A stretch of 64,000 nucleotides of DNA from Moraxella oculi (GCF_023336735.1 NZ_JAMBAQ010000012.1:1-64000), one strand, 5' to 3'; counted from the first letter of the stretch, positions 18,650-27,895 are shown. Made by a program: numbers and translations. The notes: a model not told the origin generated them from the sequence alone.

Positions 18650-18685
18650 CGATGAATCGCACTTGGCTGGAAGTGTGATTCATCG
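18650..18685. terminator. Long hairpin between convergent HIT and fpr genes
   Basis: A 15-base stem with one G-U pair joins 18650-18664 to 18671-18685 across a six-base loop. There is no T-run on either side, so if it ends transcription it does so without the classic U-tract. It lies midway between two converging genes. Confidence 0.6.
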
Positions 18686-18704
18686 AAGAGGCGGTCTGAT
18701 GTGA

Positions 18705-19478
18705 TTAGCCCACAAAAGCACGCTCAACCACATAGTCGGCAGGTACGCCCATGCGAGGTGAAATGGTCAATCCAAAGTCGTCTAAAATGGCACAAGTGTC
18801 AGCATTCATGGCCATGCTACCGCAAATCATCACTCGGTCATCGTCTTTGTTGATGGGCGGAAGGCCGATGTCTTTAAAAATTTTGCCAGACTTTAATAAG
18901 TCAGTAACTCGACCTGTGTTTTTAAATTCATCTCGAGTAACAGTAGGGTAGTAGATGAACTTCTCACGAACCCATTCGCCAAAAATTTCGTCATGTGGTA
19001 ACTGATTTTCAAAAAAATCACGATACGCCAAATCCTCGGTATGACGCACGCCATGCACCAAAATGACTTTTTCAAAGCGTTCGTACACTTCAGGTTCACG
19101 AGTTAATGATAAAAATGGTGCAAGTCCTGTGCCTGTTGCCAATAGATAGAGATGTTTTCCAGGCAATAAATCATCCAAAACCAATGTGCCAGTCGGTTTT
19201 TTACTGACCAGCAGCTCATCACCCACCTTGATGTGTTGCAAGCGACTGGTCAATGGACCGTCTTGTACTTTGATGGAGTAAAACTCCAGTTCTTCAGCCC
19301 AAGCAGGACTGGCAATAGAGTAAGCTCTGACTAACGGTTTGCCATCAACCATCAATCCAATCATGGCAAATTCGCCGCTACGAAAACGCAGAGAATCACT
19401 ACGAGTGGTTTTAATGGTGAACAGACTGTCTGTCCAATGATGAACATGGGTAACGGTTTCGGTGATGAATTTTGACAT
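18705..19478 (-). CDS. fpr: Ferredoxin/flavodoxin-NADP+ reductase
   Basis: This FAD enzyme exchanges electrons between NADPH and ferredoxin or flavodoxin, supporting iron-sulfur and oxidative-stress pathways. From the ATG at 19478 it has 257 residues, the normal bacterial length; a 97-residue upstream extension in frame has no family similarity. FAD binding is marked by RAYSIAS, the pyrophosphate loop by GTGLAPFLSL, and NADP binding by VMICGSMAMNADT. The C-terminus YVVERAFVG has the family's short tail. It is divergent from trmO. Confidence 0.93.
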   Translation of the reverse strand: MSKFITETVTHVHHWTDSLFTIKTTRSDSLRFRSGEFAMIGLMVDGKPLVRAYSIASPAWAEELEFYSIKVQDGPLTSRLQHIKVGDELLVSKKPTGTLVLDDLLPGKHLYLLATGTGLAPFLSLTREPEVYERFEKVILVHGVRHTEDLAYRDFFENQLPHDEIFGEWVREKFIYYPTVTRDEFKNTGRVTDLLKSGKIFKDIGLPPINKDDDRVMICGSMAMNADTCAILDDFGLTISPRMGVPADYVVERAFVG

Positions 19479-19674
19479 AAGGTAACTTCCAAAATGAGAA
19501 TGGGTTTTATTTTTGTGGAATATTCTACCATAGAATCGGCATGGTGTATAATTTGTGTTATGATAGCAATTTTTAGGGTTACTGGTCATTAACTTTTTGG
19601 CATAAGTAAGGTTGATGTCGGCATAACCAGCGGTCATCAATTTTAACATAAATTCACCACTCATCAAGTACTTC

Positions 19675-20412
19675 ATGAACACGCACACACTTCCTATCAT
19701 CGGTCGGCACCATTCCCCTTTATCACAGAAATTTGGCATTCCAAGACAGCCAAATTTGGTCGCTGTCAAAAGCCATATTTGCTTTTACCCACCCTTTAAT
19801 AATCCTGATGCTTTTGTTGGTATTGATAGATATAGTCACTTGTGGGTTTTGTGGCAATTTCATCAGAATAAATCACAGAATAATTTTCGTCCGCAGGTGC
19901 GTCCACCACGCTTGGGCGGTAATGACAAAATGGGGGTTTTTGCCACACGCTCAATGTATCGGCCATCGCAGTTGGGCATGTCGGTGGTGGTGCTAGATGG
20001 GGTGGAAGTGCGTCATCATGAGGTGATTTTGCATATCATGGGGGCTGATATGATGGATGGTACACCAATCATAGACATTAAGCCTTATTTGGCATTTGTT
20101 GATGGAGTGGTGAATGCAAAGGGTTTTGATCGGCCGATCATGCGTCAAAGTATTTTTACACCCAGTGCCAAACGAGCATTTGATGGGCTTTGTCAAACCC
20201 AACACTTGACTGCAAGAGATGAACAAATCATTGGCGACTTGATTGCCCAAGACCCAAGACCAGCTTATCGCCAACATGAGATTGGCATCATCAATACCAT
20301 GCGATACAAATCAACAGATGTGGACTTTATGATGAATGAGCATGGAGTGTTGTCTATTGAGTGTCTAAGGTTGATTGAGGCATCAAATGAAAGGGTCATT
20401 CTCAAAGTCTAG
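19675..20412 (+). CDS. trmO: tRNA (N6-threonylcarbamoyladenosine(37)-N6)-methyltransferase TrmO
   Basis: TrmO (YaeB/TsaA) adds the methyl group that turns t6A37 into m6t6A37 in threonine tRNAs. The 245 residues contain the UPF0066 signatures: VGIDRYSHLWVLWQFH and NDKMGVFATRSMYRPSQLGMSVV with its RPxxLG-type element. DIKPYLAFVDGV follows in the beta-barrel domain. The C-terminal region (QDPRPAYRQHE) is the extra domain of the gammaproteobacterial form. The ribosome site is poor (AGTACTTC). prfB follows 55 bases downstream from its own promoter. Confidence 0.92.
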   Translation: MNTHTLPIIGRHHSPLSQKFGIPRQPNLVAVKSHICFYPPFNNPDAFVGIDRYSHLWVLWQFHQNKSQNNFRPQVRPPRLGGNDKMGVFATRSMYRPSQLGMSVVVLDGVEVRHHEVILHIMGADMMDGTPIIDIKPYLAFVDGVVNAKGFDRPIMRQSIFTPSAKRAFDGLCQTQHLTARDEQIIGDLIAQDPRPAYRQHEIGIINTMRYKSTDVDFMMNEHGVLSIECLRLIEASNERVILKV

Positions 20413-20418
20413 AAAATT

Positions 20419-20427
20419 TGCTATAAT
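20419..20427 (+). promoter_or_regulatory. Extended -10 promoter of prfB
   Basis: TGC plus TATAAT lies 41 bases before the prfB ATG, immediately after the trmO stop. No -35 is visible. Confidence 0.65.
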
Positions 20428-20467
20428 CTGACTTTATTGTTTTAAATTCATTAAAAGGTAATTCATC

Positions 20468-21563
20468 ATGGAAATTGCTCCGTATCAAGATAAAATCAAA
20501 GACCTGACCGAGCGTGGTCAAGACCTGCGGAGGTATCTTTGACTTCGATGGTAAAAAAGAACGCCTAGAAGAAGTTAATTTGGAATTGGAAAATCCAGAG
20601 ATTTGGAACGATCCAGAGGTAGCAACTAAAATCAGCAAAGAAAAATCCGTGCTAGACGGCATCATTGGCGTGATTGAAAGCCTTGAAGCAACCTTGGAGG
20701 ATGCAAGTGCCATGCTTGAGCTTGCGGTTGAGGAAGATGACGAAAGCTTGCTTGCTGATGTTGAAAGCGAGCTTGACAGTGCTACTGCCAAAGTCGAAGA
20801 CTTGGAATTTAAGCGTATGTTTTCAGGCGACATGGATGCTAATAATTGCTACCTTGATATTCAAGCAGGTTCGGGCGGTACAGAGGCTCAAGACTGGTCG
20901 GAGATGCTGTTGCGTATGTATTTGCGTTGGTGTGAATCGCATGGGTTTAAAGCAGAGGTATTGGAAGTGTCCGAAGGTGGTGTGGCAGGAATCAAGTCAG
21001 CGACCATCGCAGTCAAAGGTGATTATGCTTTTGGTTGGCTTCGTACAGAGATTGGCGTACATCGCTTGGTGCGTAAATCACCTTTTGATAGCAATAATGG
21101 TCGCCACACTTCATTTTCTGCTGTGTTCGTTTCGCCTGAGATTGATGATAATGTGGAAATTGACATCAATCCTGCGGATTTACGCATTGACACTTATCGG
21201 TCAAGTGGGGCGGGTGGTCAGCATGTTAATACCACCGATTCAGCCGTGCGTATCACACACCAACCAACAGGCGTGGTCGTGGCTTGTCAAAACGAACGCT
21301 CTCAGCATGCCAACAAAGACACGGCGATGAAAATGCTGCGTGCAAAATTGTATGAATTAGAAATGCAAAAACGCATGGAAAAGCAACAAGCTTTAGAGGA
21401 CAGCAAGTCAGATATTGGTTGGGGTTCTCAAATTCGCTCTTATGTGCTTGATGATTCACGCATCAAAGACTTGCGTACTGGTGTTGAGACTTCCAATACT
21501 CAGGCGGTATTAAATGGCGATTTAGATAAATTCATCGTAGCGAGTTTAAAAGCTGGACTTTAA
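20468..21563 (+). CDS. prfB: Peptide chain release factor 2 (with programmed +1 frameshift)
   Basis: RF2 reads UGA and UAA and releases the finished peptide. The reading frame starts at 20468 and meets an in-frame TGA at codon 25 (20540-20542). Translation shifts +1 after CTT and continues GAC TTC to 21563, giving 364 residues. The shift site is conserved (CTT TGA C after a GGAGG element). The anticodon-mimic SPF (in [15 protein letters not shown]) and the catalytic GGQ ([10 protein letters not shown]) identify RF2 rather than RF1. A single uninterrupted call would miss the first 24 codons. The extent given includes both frames. Confidence 0.96.
20529..20543 (+). other. Programmed frameshift site of prfB
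   Basis: GGAGG (20529-20533) acts as an internal ribosome site, spaced as in the classic RF2 element from CTT (20537-20539), TGA (20540-20542) and C. Low RF2 favours slippage of CTT to TTT, so the factor controls its own synthesis. Confidence 0.95.
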
Positions 21564-21580
21564 TGATTGTTTGAGGTTTT

Positions 21581-22063
21581 ATGAAATATAACTATTTATT
21601 TGCCATCATGAGTATATTTACTTTAACAGCATGTGCCCATCAGCCACATCAAAATTCTACAATGGTATCGTCTCAAAGCATCGCTCAACCTGTGGTGGTG
21701 CTTAATAGTACTTATGACTTTGCTACCACCAAAAGCAAAATTTTGAATGCTTTAAAGCAAAAGAACATGACGATTTTTGCTGAAATCGATCATCAGGCCG
21801 CTGCATCAGAAGCGGGATTGACGATGCAGCCGTCAACCGTGATTGTGTTTGGCACGCCAAAAGTTGGTACGCCATATATGGTCAAAGATCCGATATTTGC
21901 TTTGCAGTTGCCGTTAAAAGTGTTGGTTACTGAAGTTGATGGTGGCGTACAGGTGGTGATGAATCGTACAGAAGCACTGGTTCATGGCAGTCGAATTAGT
22001 AACGATGAGATTAAGGATACTCTTGGTAAGGCACGATTCTTGATTGAAAATGCCATCAAATAA
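21581..22063 (+). CDS. DUF302-domain lipoprotein
   Basis: This 160-residue exported protein has a lipobox LTAC, with the lipidated cysteine at residue 18. The mature part matches the DUF302 fold: TYDFATTKSKILNALKQKNMTIFAEIDHQAAASEAGL, then TVIVFGTPKVGTPYM, as in that family. The function of DUF302 proteins is unknown. It starts 18 bases after prfB with TGAGG as ribosome site and may be co-transcribed with it. Confidence 0.85.
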   Translation: MKYNYLFAIMSIFTLTACAHQPHQNSTMVSSQSIAQPVVVLNSTYDFATTKSKILNALKQKNMTIFAEIDHQAAASEAGLTMQPSTVIVFGTPKVGTPYMVKDPIFALQLPLKVLVTEVDGGVQVVMNRTEALVHGSRISNDEIKDTLGKARFLIENAIK

Positions 22064-22169
22064 ACATGTCTAAATTTTAAAAAAGACTGTTTCTTTTGTT
22101 GTGATCTAGTGGTAAAATCAATGTGGTTTTATCTTTATTTATTTATCAATTTCTAACAAGGAGACAATG

Positions 22170-23684
22170 ATGTCTATTGAACGCATTAAACATGAAGGCT
22201 TACGCCAAAAAGTCATGACTGCTGAGCAAGCTGCCGAATTTGTCAAGGACGGCATGAATCTGGCGATCACAGGCTTTACGGGTGCAGGCTACCCAAAAGC
22301 ACTGCCAACAGCAATTGCCAATAAGGCGAAAGCCGCCCATGCAAAAGGCGAGAAATTTACTATTGGCATGGTTACTGGTGCGTCAACTGCCCCTGAATGT
22401 GATGGTGTGTTGGCGGAGGCTGATGCCATACATTTCCGTTCCCCATTCCAATCTGACCCAACGCTTCGTAATAACATCAATGCAGGTAAAACCGCCTACC
22501 AAGACATGCACTTGTCTCATGTTGAACAACAAATGCGACAAGGTTTCTATGGTAAATTTGACATCACCATCATCGAGGCGGCTGGCATCACCGAAGATGG
22601 CAAAATCATCTGTGCGATGGGTATTGGACATGCTGTAGAAGCCATCAAGAATGCCGAAGCTGTCATCATTGAAATTAATGCTGCTTTGAGTGAGGGTCTG
22701 GAGGGCATGCACGATGTGTATGCTGATGTTGGCCTACCACCACACAGAAAACCAATTCCAATCACAGGTCCATTTGATCGTATCGGTTCGCCTTACTTGG
22801 AGTGTGATACTGATAAAGTATTGGCTGTTGTTTTGACCAATGCTGGCGACCGTAACTCAAAATTCGCTGAGCCTGATGAAGTCTCAAAGCGTATCGCGGC
22901 TCAAGTCATTGATTTTCTTGATCATGAGGTCAAGGCAGGGCGTTTGCCTAAGAGCTTATTGCCACTACAATCAGGTGTGGGCAATGTCGCCAATGCAGTG
23001 ATGGCAGGTCTGCTTGATGCACCTTTTGATGACTTGACTGGTTATACTGAAGTGCTACAAGATGGCATGCTTGATTTGATTTTGGCTAAAAAGATGAAAA
23101 CCGCATCAGCAACGGCTTTGTCTTTTAGTCCAGATGCATTGGCACGCTTCAACGAAAACATTGAGTTCTTAAAAGATAAAATCATTTTACGCCCAATGGA
23201 AATCAGCAACAATCCAGAAGTGATTCGCAGACTTGGTGTCATTGGCATGAACTCTATGATTGAAGCGGATATTTATGGTAATGTGAACTCAACGCATGTC
23301 ATGGGTACTAAGATGATGAATGGCATTGGTGGTTCGGGCGACTTTACTCGTAACGGCTTTTTCTCATTCTATGTCAGCCCATCTACTGCTAAAGGCGGTG
23401 CGATTTCTGCCATTGTGCCAATGGTTAGCCATCATGACCACACAGAACACGATGTAATGTTCATTGTAACAGAGCAGGGTATGGCAGATTTGCGTGGTAA
23501 AGCACCTCGTCAGCGTGCAAAGCTCATCATTGAGAATTGTTCACACCCTGATTATCGTGATATGTTACGCGATTACTATGACCGTGCTGAAAAAGCTGGT
23601 GGGTTGCAGACGCCACACATTTTGTTGGAAGCACTTTCATGGCATCAGCGTTTCGTTGAAACAGGCGATATGCGTATCAAGTGA
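22170..23684 (+). CDS. Succinyl-CoA:acetate CoA-transferase / acetyl-CoA hydrolase family
   Basis: This is a class I CoA-transferase of the SCACT/acetyl-CoA hydrolase family. Such enzymes swap CoA between acetate and succinate, and in acetate users can replace succinyl-CoA synthetase in the TCA cycle. The 504 residues show AITGFTGAGYPKALP near the N-terminus and GVGNVANAVMAGL in the middle. The IEADIYGNVNSTHVMGTKMMNGIGGSGDF region has the likely catalytic glutamate. The C-terminal part has EQGMADLRGKAPRQRAKLIIENC. Of two adjacent ATGs the second (22170) is better spaced from AAGGAGA. Substrate choice is inferred. Confidence 0.9.
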   Translation: MSIERIKHEGLRQKVMTAEQAAEFVKDGMNLAITGFTGAGYPKALPTAIANKAKAAHAKGEKFTIGMVTGASTAPECDGVLAEADAIHFRSPFQSDPTLRNNINAGKTAYQDMHLSHVEQQMRQGFYGKFDITIIEAAGITEDGKIICAMGIGHAVEAIKNAEAVIIEINAALSEGLEGMHDVYADVGLPPHRKPIPITGPFDRIGSPYLECDTDKVLAVVLTNAGDRNSKFAEPDEVSKRIAAQVIDFLDHEVKAGRLPKSLLPLQSGVGNVANAVMAGLLDAPFDDLTGYTEVLQDGMLDLILAKKMKTASATALSFSPDALARFNENIEFLKDKIILRPMEISNNPEVIRRLGVIGMNSMIEADIYGNVNSTHVMGTKMMNGIGGSGDFTRNGFFSFYVSPSTAKGGAISAIVPMVSHHDHTEHDVMFIVTEQGMADLRGKAPRQRAKLIIENCSHPDYRDMLRDYYDRAEKAGGLQTPHILLEALSWHQRFVETGDMRIK

Positions 23685-23709
23685 TTGCCGAGATGGCGAC
23701 ATGTTTCAT

Positions 23710-23742
23710 ATACAGCACCCTTTGAGGTGCTGTATTTTTTTT
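23710..23742 (+). terminator. Terminator after the CoA-transferase gene
   Basis: ATACAGCACC (23710-23719) pairs perfectly with GGTGCTGTAT (23726-23735), followed by a T-run. Confidence 0.9.
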
Positions 23743-23859
23743 GGATTGAAAAGCTGATGCTTTTGAATTAAATTTAAAAAACAAGATGTCTGGTTAAGAT
23801 GGCTTATTTCGACTTTTGGATTGCTTGGGGTTGGTGATGATTGAGAGAATTTTGGGTGA

Positions 23860-24390
23860 TTAGGGACGACTACTTAGTCTGTGATAGCCGATGCTTTCAC
23901 CCACATCACCGACAAATCCTTGTTGTCGCCATACTTCATACAAGCAAATAGAGACAGAGTTGGCAAGATTCAGGCTGCGAGATTGTGGTAACATGGGTAA
24001 TCTGAGCCAATTCTCCTCACTAATGTCTTCACGCACATCAGCAGGCAGGCCATCAGTCTCTGAACCAAATACCATGGCAATGTCCGCTCCTTCTTCATGA
24101 ACGAATGTGTGATGATAGAATGAGTGGCTAAATTTGGTGGTCAAAGCGACGATTTGATTGATGCCAAGTTGGGCTAATGACTGGCGACACGCTTGCCAAT
24201 TTTCATGAACATGCACCTGTGCGTACTCATGATAATCAAGTCCTGCACGCTTTAGTTTGGTGTCATCGAGTTCAAAACCTAAGGGCTTAATCAGGTGAAG
24301 TTTGGCTCCTGTGTTGGCACACAGACGAACGATGTTACCCGTATTATTGGGAATTTTTGGAGAAAATAAGACGATGTGAATGGTTGACAT
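23860..24390 (-). CDS. trmL: tRNA (cytidine(34)-2'-O)-methyltransferase TrmL
   Basis: TrmL is a SPOUT methyltransferase that 2'-O-methylates the wobble base of two leucine tRNAs. At 176 residues (E. coli 157) it has the family's order. The N-terminal IVLFSPKIPNNTGNIVRLCANTG is followed by DYHEYAQV. The knot motifs MVFGSETDGLP and LPMLPQSRSLNLANSVSICLYEVWRQ come last. The C-terminus carries about fifteen extra residues. It is a single minus-strand gene. Confidence 0.94.
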   Translation of the reverse strand: MSTIHIVLFSPKIPNNTGNIVRLCANTGAKLHLIKPLGFELDDTKLKRAGLDYHEYAQVHVHENWQACRQSLAQLGINQIVALTTKFSHSFYHHTFVHEEGADIAMVFGSETDGLPADVREDISEENWLRLPMLPQSRSLNLANSVSICLYEVWRQQGFVGDVGESIGYHRLSSRP

Positions 24391-24569
24391 GGTTTGTTAC
24401 TTTTTTAGTGGTTGATGGATTTTGTGGCTAAAAAGCATGAATTTTTTACATTTAGTTACTTAAAGTTGCATTTCGCTACACAAATAATCATTAAACTGGG
24501 TTAAGATGAAATGAGGTTCTTTTAGGACTTGATTTACCAATTTGATAAACGCAATTTAAGGAAAACATC

Positions 24570-24716
24570 ATGAAAAAGTTACTGATTGCTGCCACTGCGG
24601 TTGCCTTTGTTCTTACTGGCTGTAACACCATTAAGGGTTTTGGTAAGGATGTTTCGAAGGCAGGTGATGCCGTTACAGACAGTGCAAAAAAAGTTGAGAA
24701 AAAAATTAAGCAATGA
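24570..24716 (+). CDS. Entericidin-like small lipoprotein, 48 residues
   Basis: This short reading frame starts with a lipoprotein signal (MKKLLIAATAVAFVLTGC, lipidated Cys18). A 30-residue helical, lysine-rich mature part follows: GFGKDVSKAGDAVTDSAKK and a lysine-rich end. That is the pattern of the entericidin A/B family, small envelope lipoproteins often induced in stationary phase. AAGGA lies nine bases before the ATG, and an intrinsic terminator follows, so it is a complete single-gene unit. The role here is unknown. Confidence 0.88.
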   Translation: MKKLLIAATAVAFVLTGCNTIKGFGKDVSKAGDAVTDSAKKVEKKIKQ

Positions 24717-24734
24717 TGGCTTTTTTATCTCATG

Positions 24735-24767
24735 ATGTCGAAGTGTTCACATTTCGACATTTTTTTA
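24735..24767 (+). terminator. Terminator after the entericidin-like gene
   Basis: ATGTCGAA (24735-24742) pairs with TTCGACAT (24753-24760), extended inward by a G-U and further pairs, then seven T residues. Confidence 0.85.
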
Positions 24768-24813
24768 TGCTTATTTATCGCATCAATCATGGTCATTAAG
24801 TATGGAGATGGTC

Positions 24814-26019
24814 TTATAAAAAGGCACGCACCAGATGATTCACATAACGAAAACCCATTGCCGTTGGACTTAATAATGTGGCATCATGCACCATCAGCCC
24901 TTCATGCTGCAATGGCAATAATTCATTATCAATACTACTGACCAAAAGTCCTGTTCGCTCTTCAAACATCTGTGTTGTTACACCATGTCGCAATCTAAGA
25001 GCATTCATCATGAACTCAAACGGCAGATTTTCTTCAGCAATTTTTGTGAAGTTGATCATTTTTGGAGAGTTTGATGGTGAAAAGTTTAGATAATCTTTTG
25101 GCAAACGAGATTTACTAAACCGATAAATGCCATCACCAAAATCATCATGCTGTCTTAATGTTACCTTGCCATGTGCTCCTGCACCGATTGCCAAATAATC
25201 CCCAAATTGCCAATAATTCAGATTGTGTTGGCAGGCTTTGTCTTTTTTGCCCGCCCATGCCGACACTTCGTAATGACGAAATCCCCATGCTGTCAGTAAC
25301 TGCTGTCCAGCTTCTTCGATGTTTTCAAGCGTTTCATCATGCGGTAAATTTGGTGGCATGCGATAAAATGCGGTATTAGGTTCAATGGTAAGTTGATACC
25401 AAGAAAGGTGGGTTGCTCCTGCCATCATTGCCTGTTCTAAATCTTTAATCGCAAGCTCTACCGTCTGATTTGGCAGACCGTGCATCAGGTCGACATTGAT
25501 GCGATGAAATCCTGATTGCTTGGCATTAATGATGGCATTAATCGCCTGTGTTGGATTGTGAATGCGTCCTAATGCTTTTAATGAGTCGTGATCAAAGCTT
25601 TGCACACCAATCGAAAGGCGATTGATGCCAATCTCCAAGTAGTCGTCAAATGGGGCATGTTCTACTGTACCAGGGTTAACCTCTAGGGTGATTTCATAAT
25701 CTTTTTCAAATTCAACAAGATTTTTTAGTGCGGAAAACAGTCGTTGAAACTCTGCCACTGGGAGCAGTGAGGGCGTGCCGCCACCAATGAATATTGAATG
25801 AATTTTGCGTCCTTGTATGAAAGACTGTTGGCTGATTAAATCTGCAATCAATGCATCAACATATTCACCAAATGGTGTGTCTGACATGACGCCTGCTTGA
25901 CTTATGGGTAAAGCATGTGAGTTAAAATCACAATAGGGGCATTTTTTAACACACCAAGGAATGTGAATGTAGAGTGATAAGGGGATATTGGTAGGGGATA
26001 ATTGTAACAGTGGATTCAT
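24814..26019 (-). CDS. hemW: Radical SAM heme chaperone HemW
   Basis: HemW resembles oxygen-independent coproporphyrinogen III oxidase but acts as a heme chaperone for respiratory proteins. The 401 residues have the radical-SAM cluster motif CVKKCPYCDFNSH at about 23-35, followed by IFIGGGTPSLL and TLEVNPGTVE. The extended HemW C-terminal domain (NYWQFGDYLAIGAGAHGKV) is present. The ATG overlaps the rhlB stop by one base (TAATG), so the two are probably translated together. An inserted segment near SHALPISQAGVMSDTPFGEYVDAL is longer than usual. Confidence 0.92.
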   Translation of the reverse strand: MNPLLQLSPTNIPLSLYIHIPWCVKKCPYCDFNSHALPISQAGVMSDTPFGEYVDALIADLISQQSFIQGRKIHSIFIGGGTPSLLPVAEFQRLFSALKNLVEFEKDYEITLEVNPGTVEHAPFDDYLEIGINRLSIGVQSFDHDSLKALGRIHNPTQAINAIINAKQSGFHRINVDLMHGLPNQTVELAIKDLEQAMMAGATHLSWYQLTIEPNTAFYRMPPNLPHDETLENIEEAGQQLLTAWGFRHYEVSAWAGKKDKACQHNLNYWQFGDYLAIGAGAHGKVTLRQHDDFGDGIYRFSKSRLPKDYLNFSPSNSPKMINFTKIAEENLPFEFMMNALRLRHGVTTQMFEERTGLLVSSIDNELLPLQHEGLMVHDATLLSPTAMGFRYVNHLVRAFL

Positions 26020-27281
26020 TATTTACTTGCCAAATCATTATTAAAATCCAACTGGTCGGTTTCTTTACCAACAGGAGAACGCTCACCCTTTGATTGAGAA
26101 ACAAATTGAGTCAGCTTAAATTGCGTCTCAAGATGTTTTTCAAGTGCGGGGAGATTAAAAGCGTCATTTTCACTCACAAAACTGATGGATATGCCAGCAT
26201 GTCCAGCTCGTCCAGTGCGTCCAATGCGATGCACATAGTCGTCGGGCATTTCTGGCAGGGTGAAATTAATGACATGAGTTACATCATCCACATGAATGCC
26301 TCGTCCTGCCACATCGGTTGCCACTAAAATGTTGACTTCTCCATCTTTAAAGCGTTGTAGATACCGTTCTCGCTTTTGTTGAGAGACATCGCCTGACAGC
26401 ATGGATACTTCAAACTGGCGGCGTAAATTATCATAAAGACGCTTGACTTGATCTTTGCGATTGGCAAAAATGATGGTTTTTTTAACATCATCATCGGATA
26501 AAATTTCACGCAATGCTGCCATTTTTTCACGCTCAGTCAGTAAATAAAACTGCTGATCAATGGCTGTGTTGGTTTTGCTTTCAGGGGTGATTTCTACAAA
26601 AGTAGGATGATATAGCCAGCGATATGCCAAATTCATGACATCGGTATTAAATGTCGCTGAGAATAACAAGCTTTGGCGATGGGTGTTGGTGGGTAGGTGG
26701 CGTACAATTCTTTTAATATCGGGGATGAATCCCATGTCAAGCATGCGATCAGCTTCATCAAGTACAAAGACCTCCACTCTATCTAAGAACAACATCCCCT
26801 TATGCACCCAATCAATGATGCGACCAGGAGTGCCGATTAAAATGTCAAGTGGTCTGCGTTCAAGCTGCTTGGCCTGTTTTTCAAAATCCACGCCACCTGT
26901 TATGCATAAATTATAAAAGTTGCCAAACCTCGTCAGCTCACGACAGTCAGAAAAAATCTGCTGAGCCAGCTCACGGGTTGGTGCCAAAATCAATGCACGC
27001 GGCTCACACAAAAACCGCTTTTCATCTTTTGTAAAAGGACGCTTGAGTAGCGACTCAATGATGGTAATCAAAAAAGTCGCTGTTTTGCCTGTTCCTGTTT
27101 GTGCTTGTCCTATCGCATCTTGGTTTGCCAAAGTATGAGGTAGGATTTGTGATTGAATGGGTGTTAATTTTTCAAAATTTAACGCACGCACAGACTTTAA
27201 AATCTGATCTGATAATGGTAAATCAGTAAAATATTCAAATGCACCGCTTTCATGATTGGGCGTGAGTGTGTTAGAACTCAA
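26019..27281 (-). CDS. rhlB: ATP-dependent RNA helicase RhlB (DEAD-box)
   Basis: This is a DEAD-box RNA helicase; RhlB unwinds RNA for the degradosome. The 420 residues carry the Q motif (FEKLTPIQSQILP), AQTGTGKT, PTRELA, GTPGR, DEAD and SAT in domain 1. Domain 2 has IIFANRK, VATDVAGRGIHVDDV and HRIGRTGRAG. The GIHVDDV form and short C-terminus favour RhlB over SrmB or RhlE. The start is TTG at 27279-27281, placed six bases after AAGGA; a nearby ATG is in another frame and hits a stop. It is upstream partner of hemW. Confidence 0.9.
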   Translation of the reverse strand: MSSNTLTPNHESGAFEYFTDLPLSDQILKSVRALNFEKLTPIQSQILPHTLANQDAIGQAQTGTGKTATFLITIIESLLKRPFTKDEKRFLCEPRALILAPTRELAQQIFSDCRELTRFGNFYNLCITGGVDFEKQAKQLERRPLDILIGTPGRIIDWVHKGMLFLDRVEVFVLDEADRMLDMGFIPDIKRIVRHLPTNTHRQSLLFSATFNTDVMNLAYRWLYHPTFVEITPESKTNTAIDQQFYLLTEREKMAALREILSDDDVKKTIIFANRKDQVKRLYDNLRRQFEVSMLSGDVSQQKRERYLQRFKDGEVNILVATDVAGRGIHVDDVTHVINFTLPEMPDDYVHRIGRTGRAGHAGISISFVSENDAFNLPALEKHLETQFKLTQFVSQSKGERSPVGKETDQLDFNNDLASK

Positions 27282-27305
27282 AACTCATCCTTAAAAAATC
27301 ATTCA

Positions 27306-27770
27306 CTATTTGTTAGGGGTGTTTGCCTTACTTTCATTGCCCAAAAGTATGTCTAAGCACGCATGGGCAGCGTCAGCACTGGCAGCATGAACGAAATTTT
27401 GTTTTTTATCATCGGTCTGCTCAATTTGCTCTTTATAGATTTCATTCAATCCGTGTTGCCAAAATTCTTTAATGAAAGAAGTAACTTCATCATCACCAAA
27501 CTCTTTGACCAGTGCATCAGAGGCTTTCTTAAATTGTGATTGAGCATCACTTTGACTGATGCCATCTTGACGCATTGCAGCGATGTTAAACACGCCGTCA
27601 ACTACGATGTTGCAAATGCCAAACGCTGCTTTTTCTTTGTTGGTCGGTTCTTTTGCTTGTGTCGCAACAGTATTAGATTCAGTGGTGTTTGTTGTGCCAC
27701 TGGCAGCGGATGCAGTCATACAGATGCTTGCAGTCAACGCACCCGCTAACAGTTTGTTTAAAATGTGCAT
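27306..27770 (-). CDS. Exported hypothetical protein, 154 residues
   Basis: I do not recognise this family. A clear Sec signal peptide ends at TASA (about residue 23). A low-complexity Thr/Asn linker follows. The mature domain is largely helical and has two cysteines (GICNIVVDGVFNIAAM and AHACLDILLG) that could form a disulfide in the periplasm. A GAGGT ribosome site sits just before the ATG. It lies 24 bases upstream of the rhlB start codon, on the same strand, so it may share a transcript with rhlB-hemW. Confidence 0.72.
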   Translation of the reverse strand: MHILNKLLAGALTASICMTASAASGTTNTTESNTVATQAKEPTNKEKAAFGICNIVVDGVFNIAAMRQDGISQSDAQSQFKKASDALVKEFGDDEVTSFIKEFWQHGLNEIYKEQIEQTDDKKQNFVHAASADAAHACLDILLGNESKANTPNK

Positions 27771-27895
27771 AAATACCTCAAATATTAATAGTGGATTGAT
27801 AAGAAGTGCTTATTATAGCAATTTATCAATGCTTTGCAAAATCACCACCACACAAACGATGGAGAATATGAGTAACAGATTTGCTTGAAGATGAC

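Noticed and set aside
20540-20542. In-frame TGA that could mark prfB as a pseudogene
   Set aside because: The slip site and spacing match the conserved programmed frameshift, and the downstream frame is complete.
20674-21330. 218-residue frame overlapping prfB on the same strand
   Set aside because: It is the out-of-phase reading of prfB; the RF2 frame carries SPF and GGQ.
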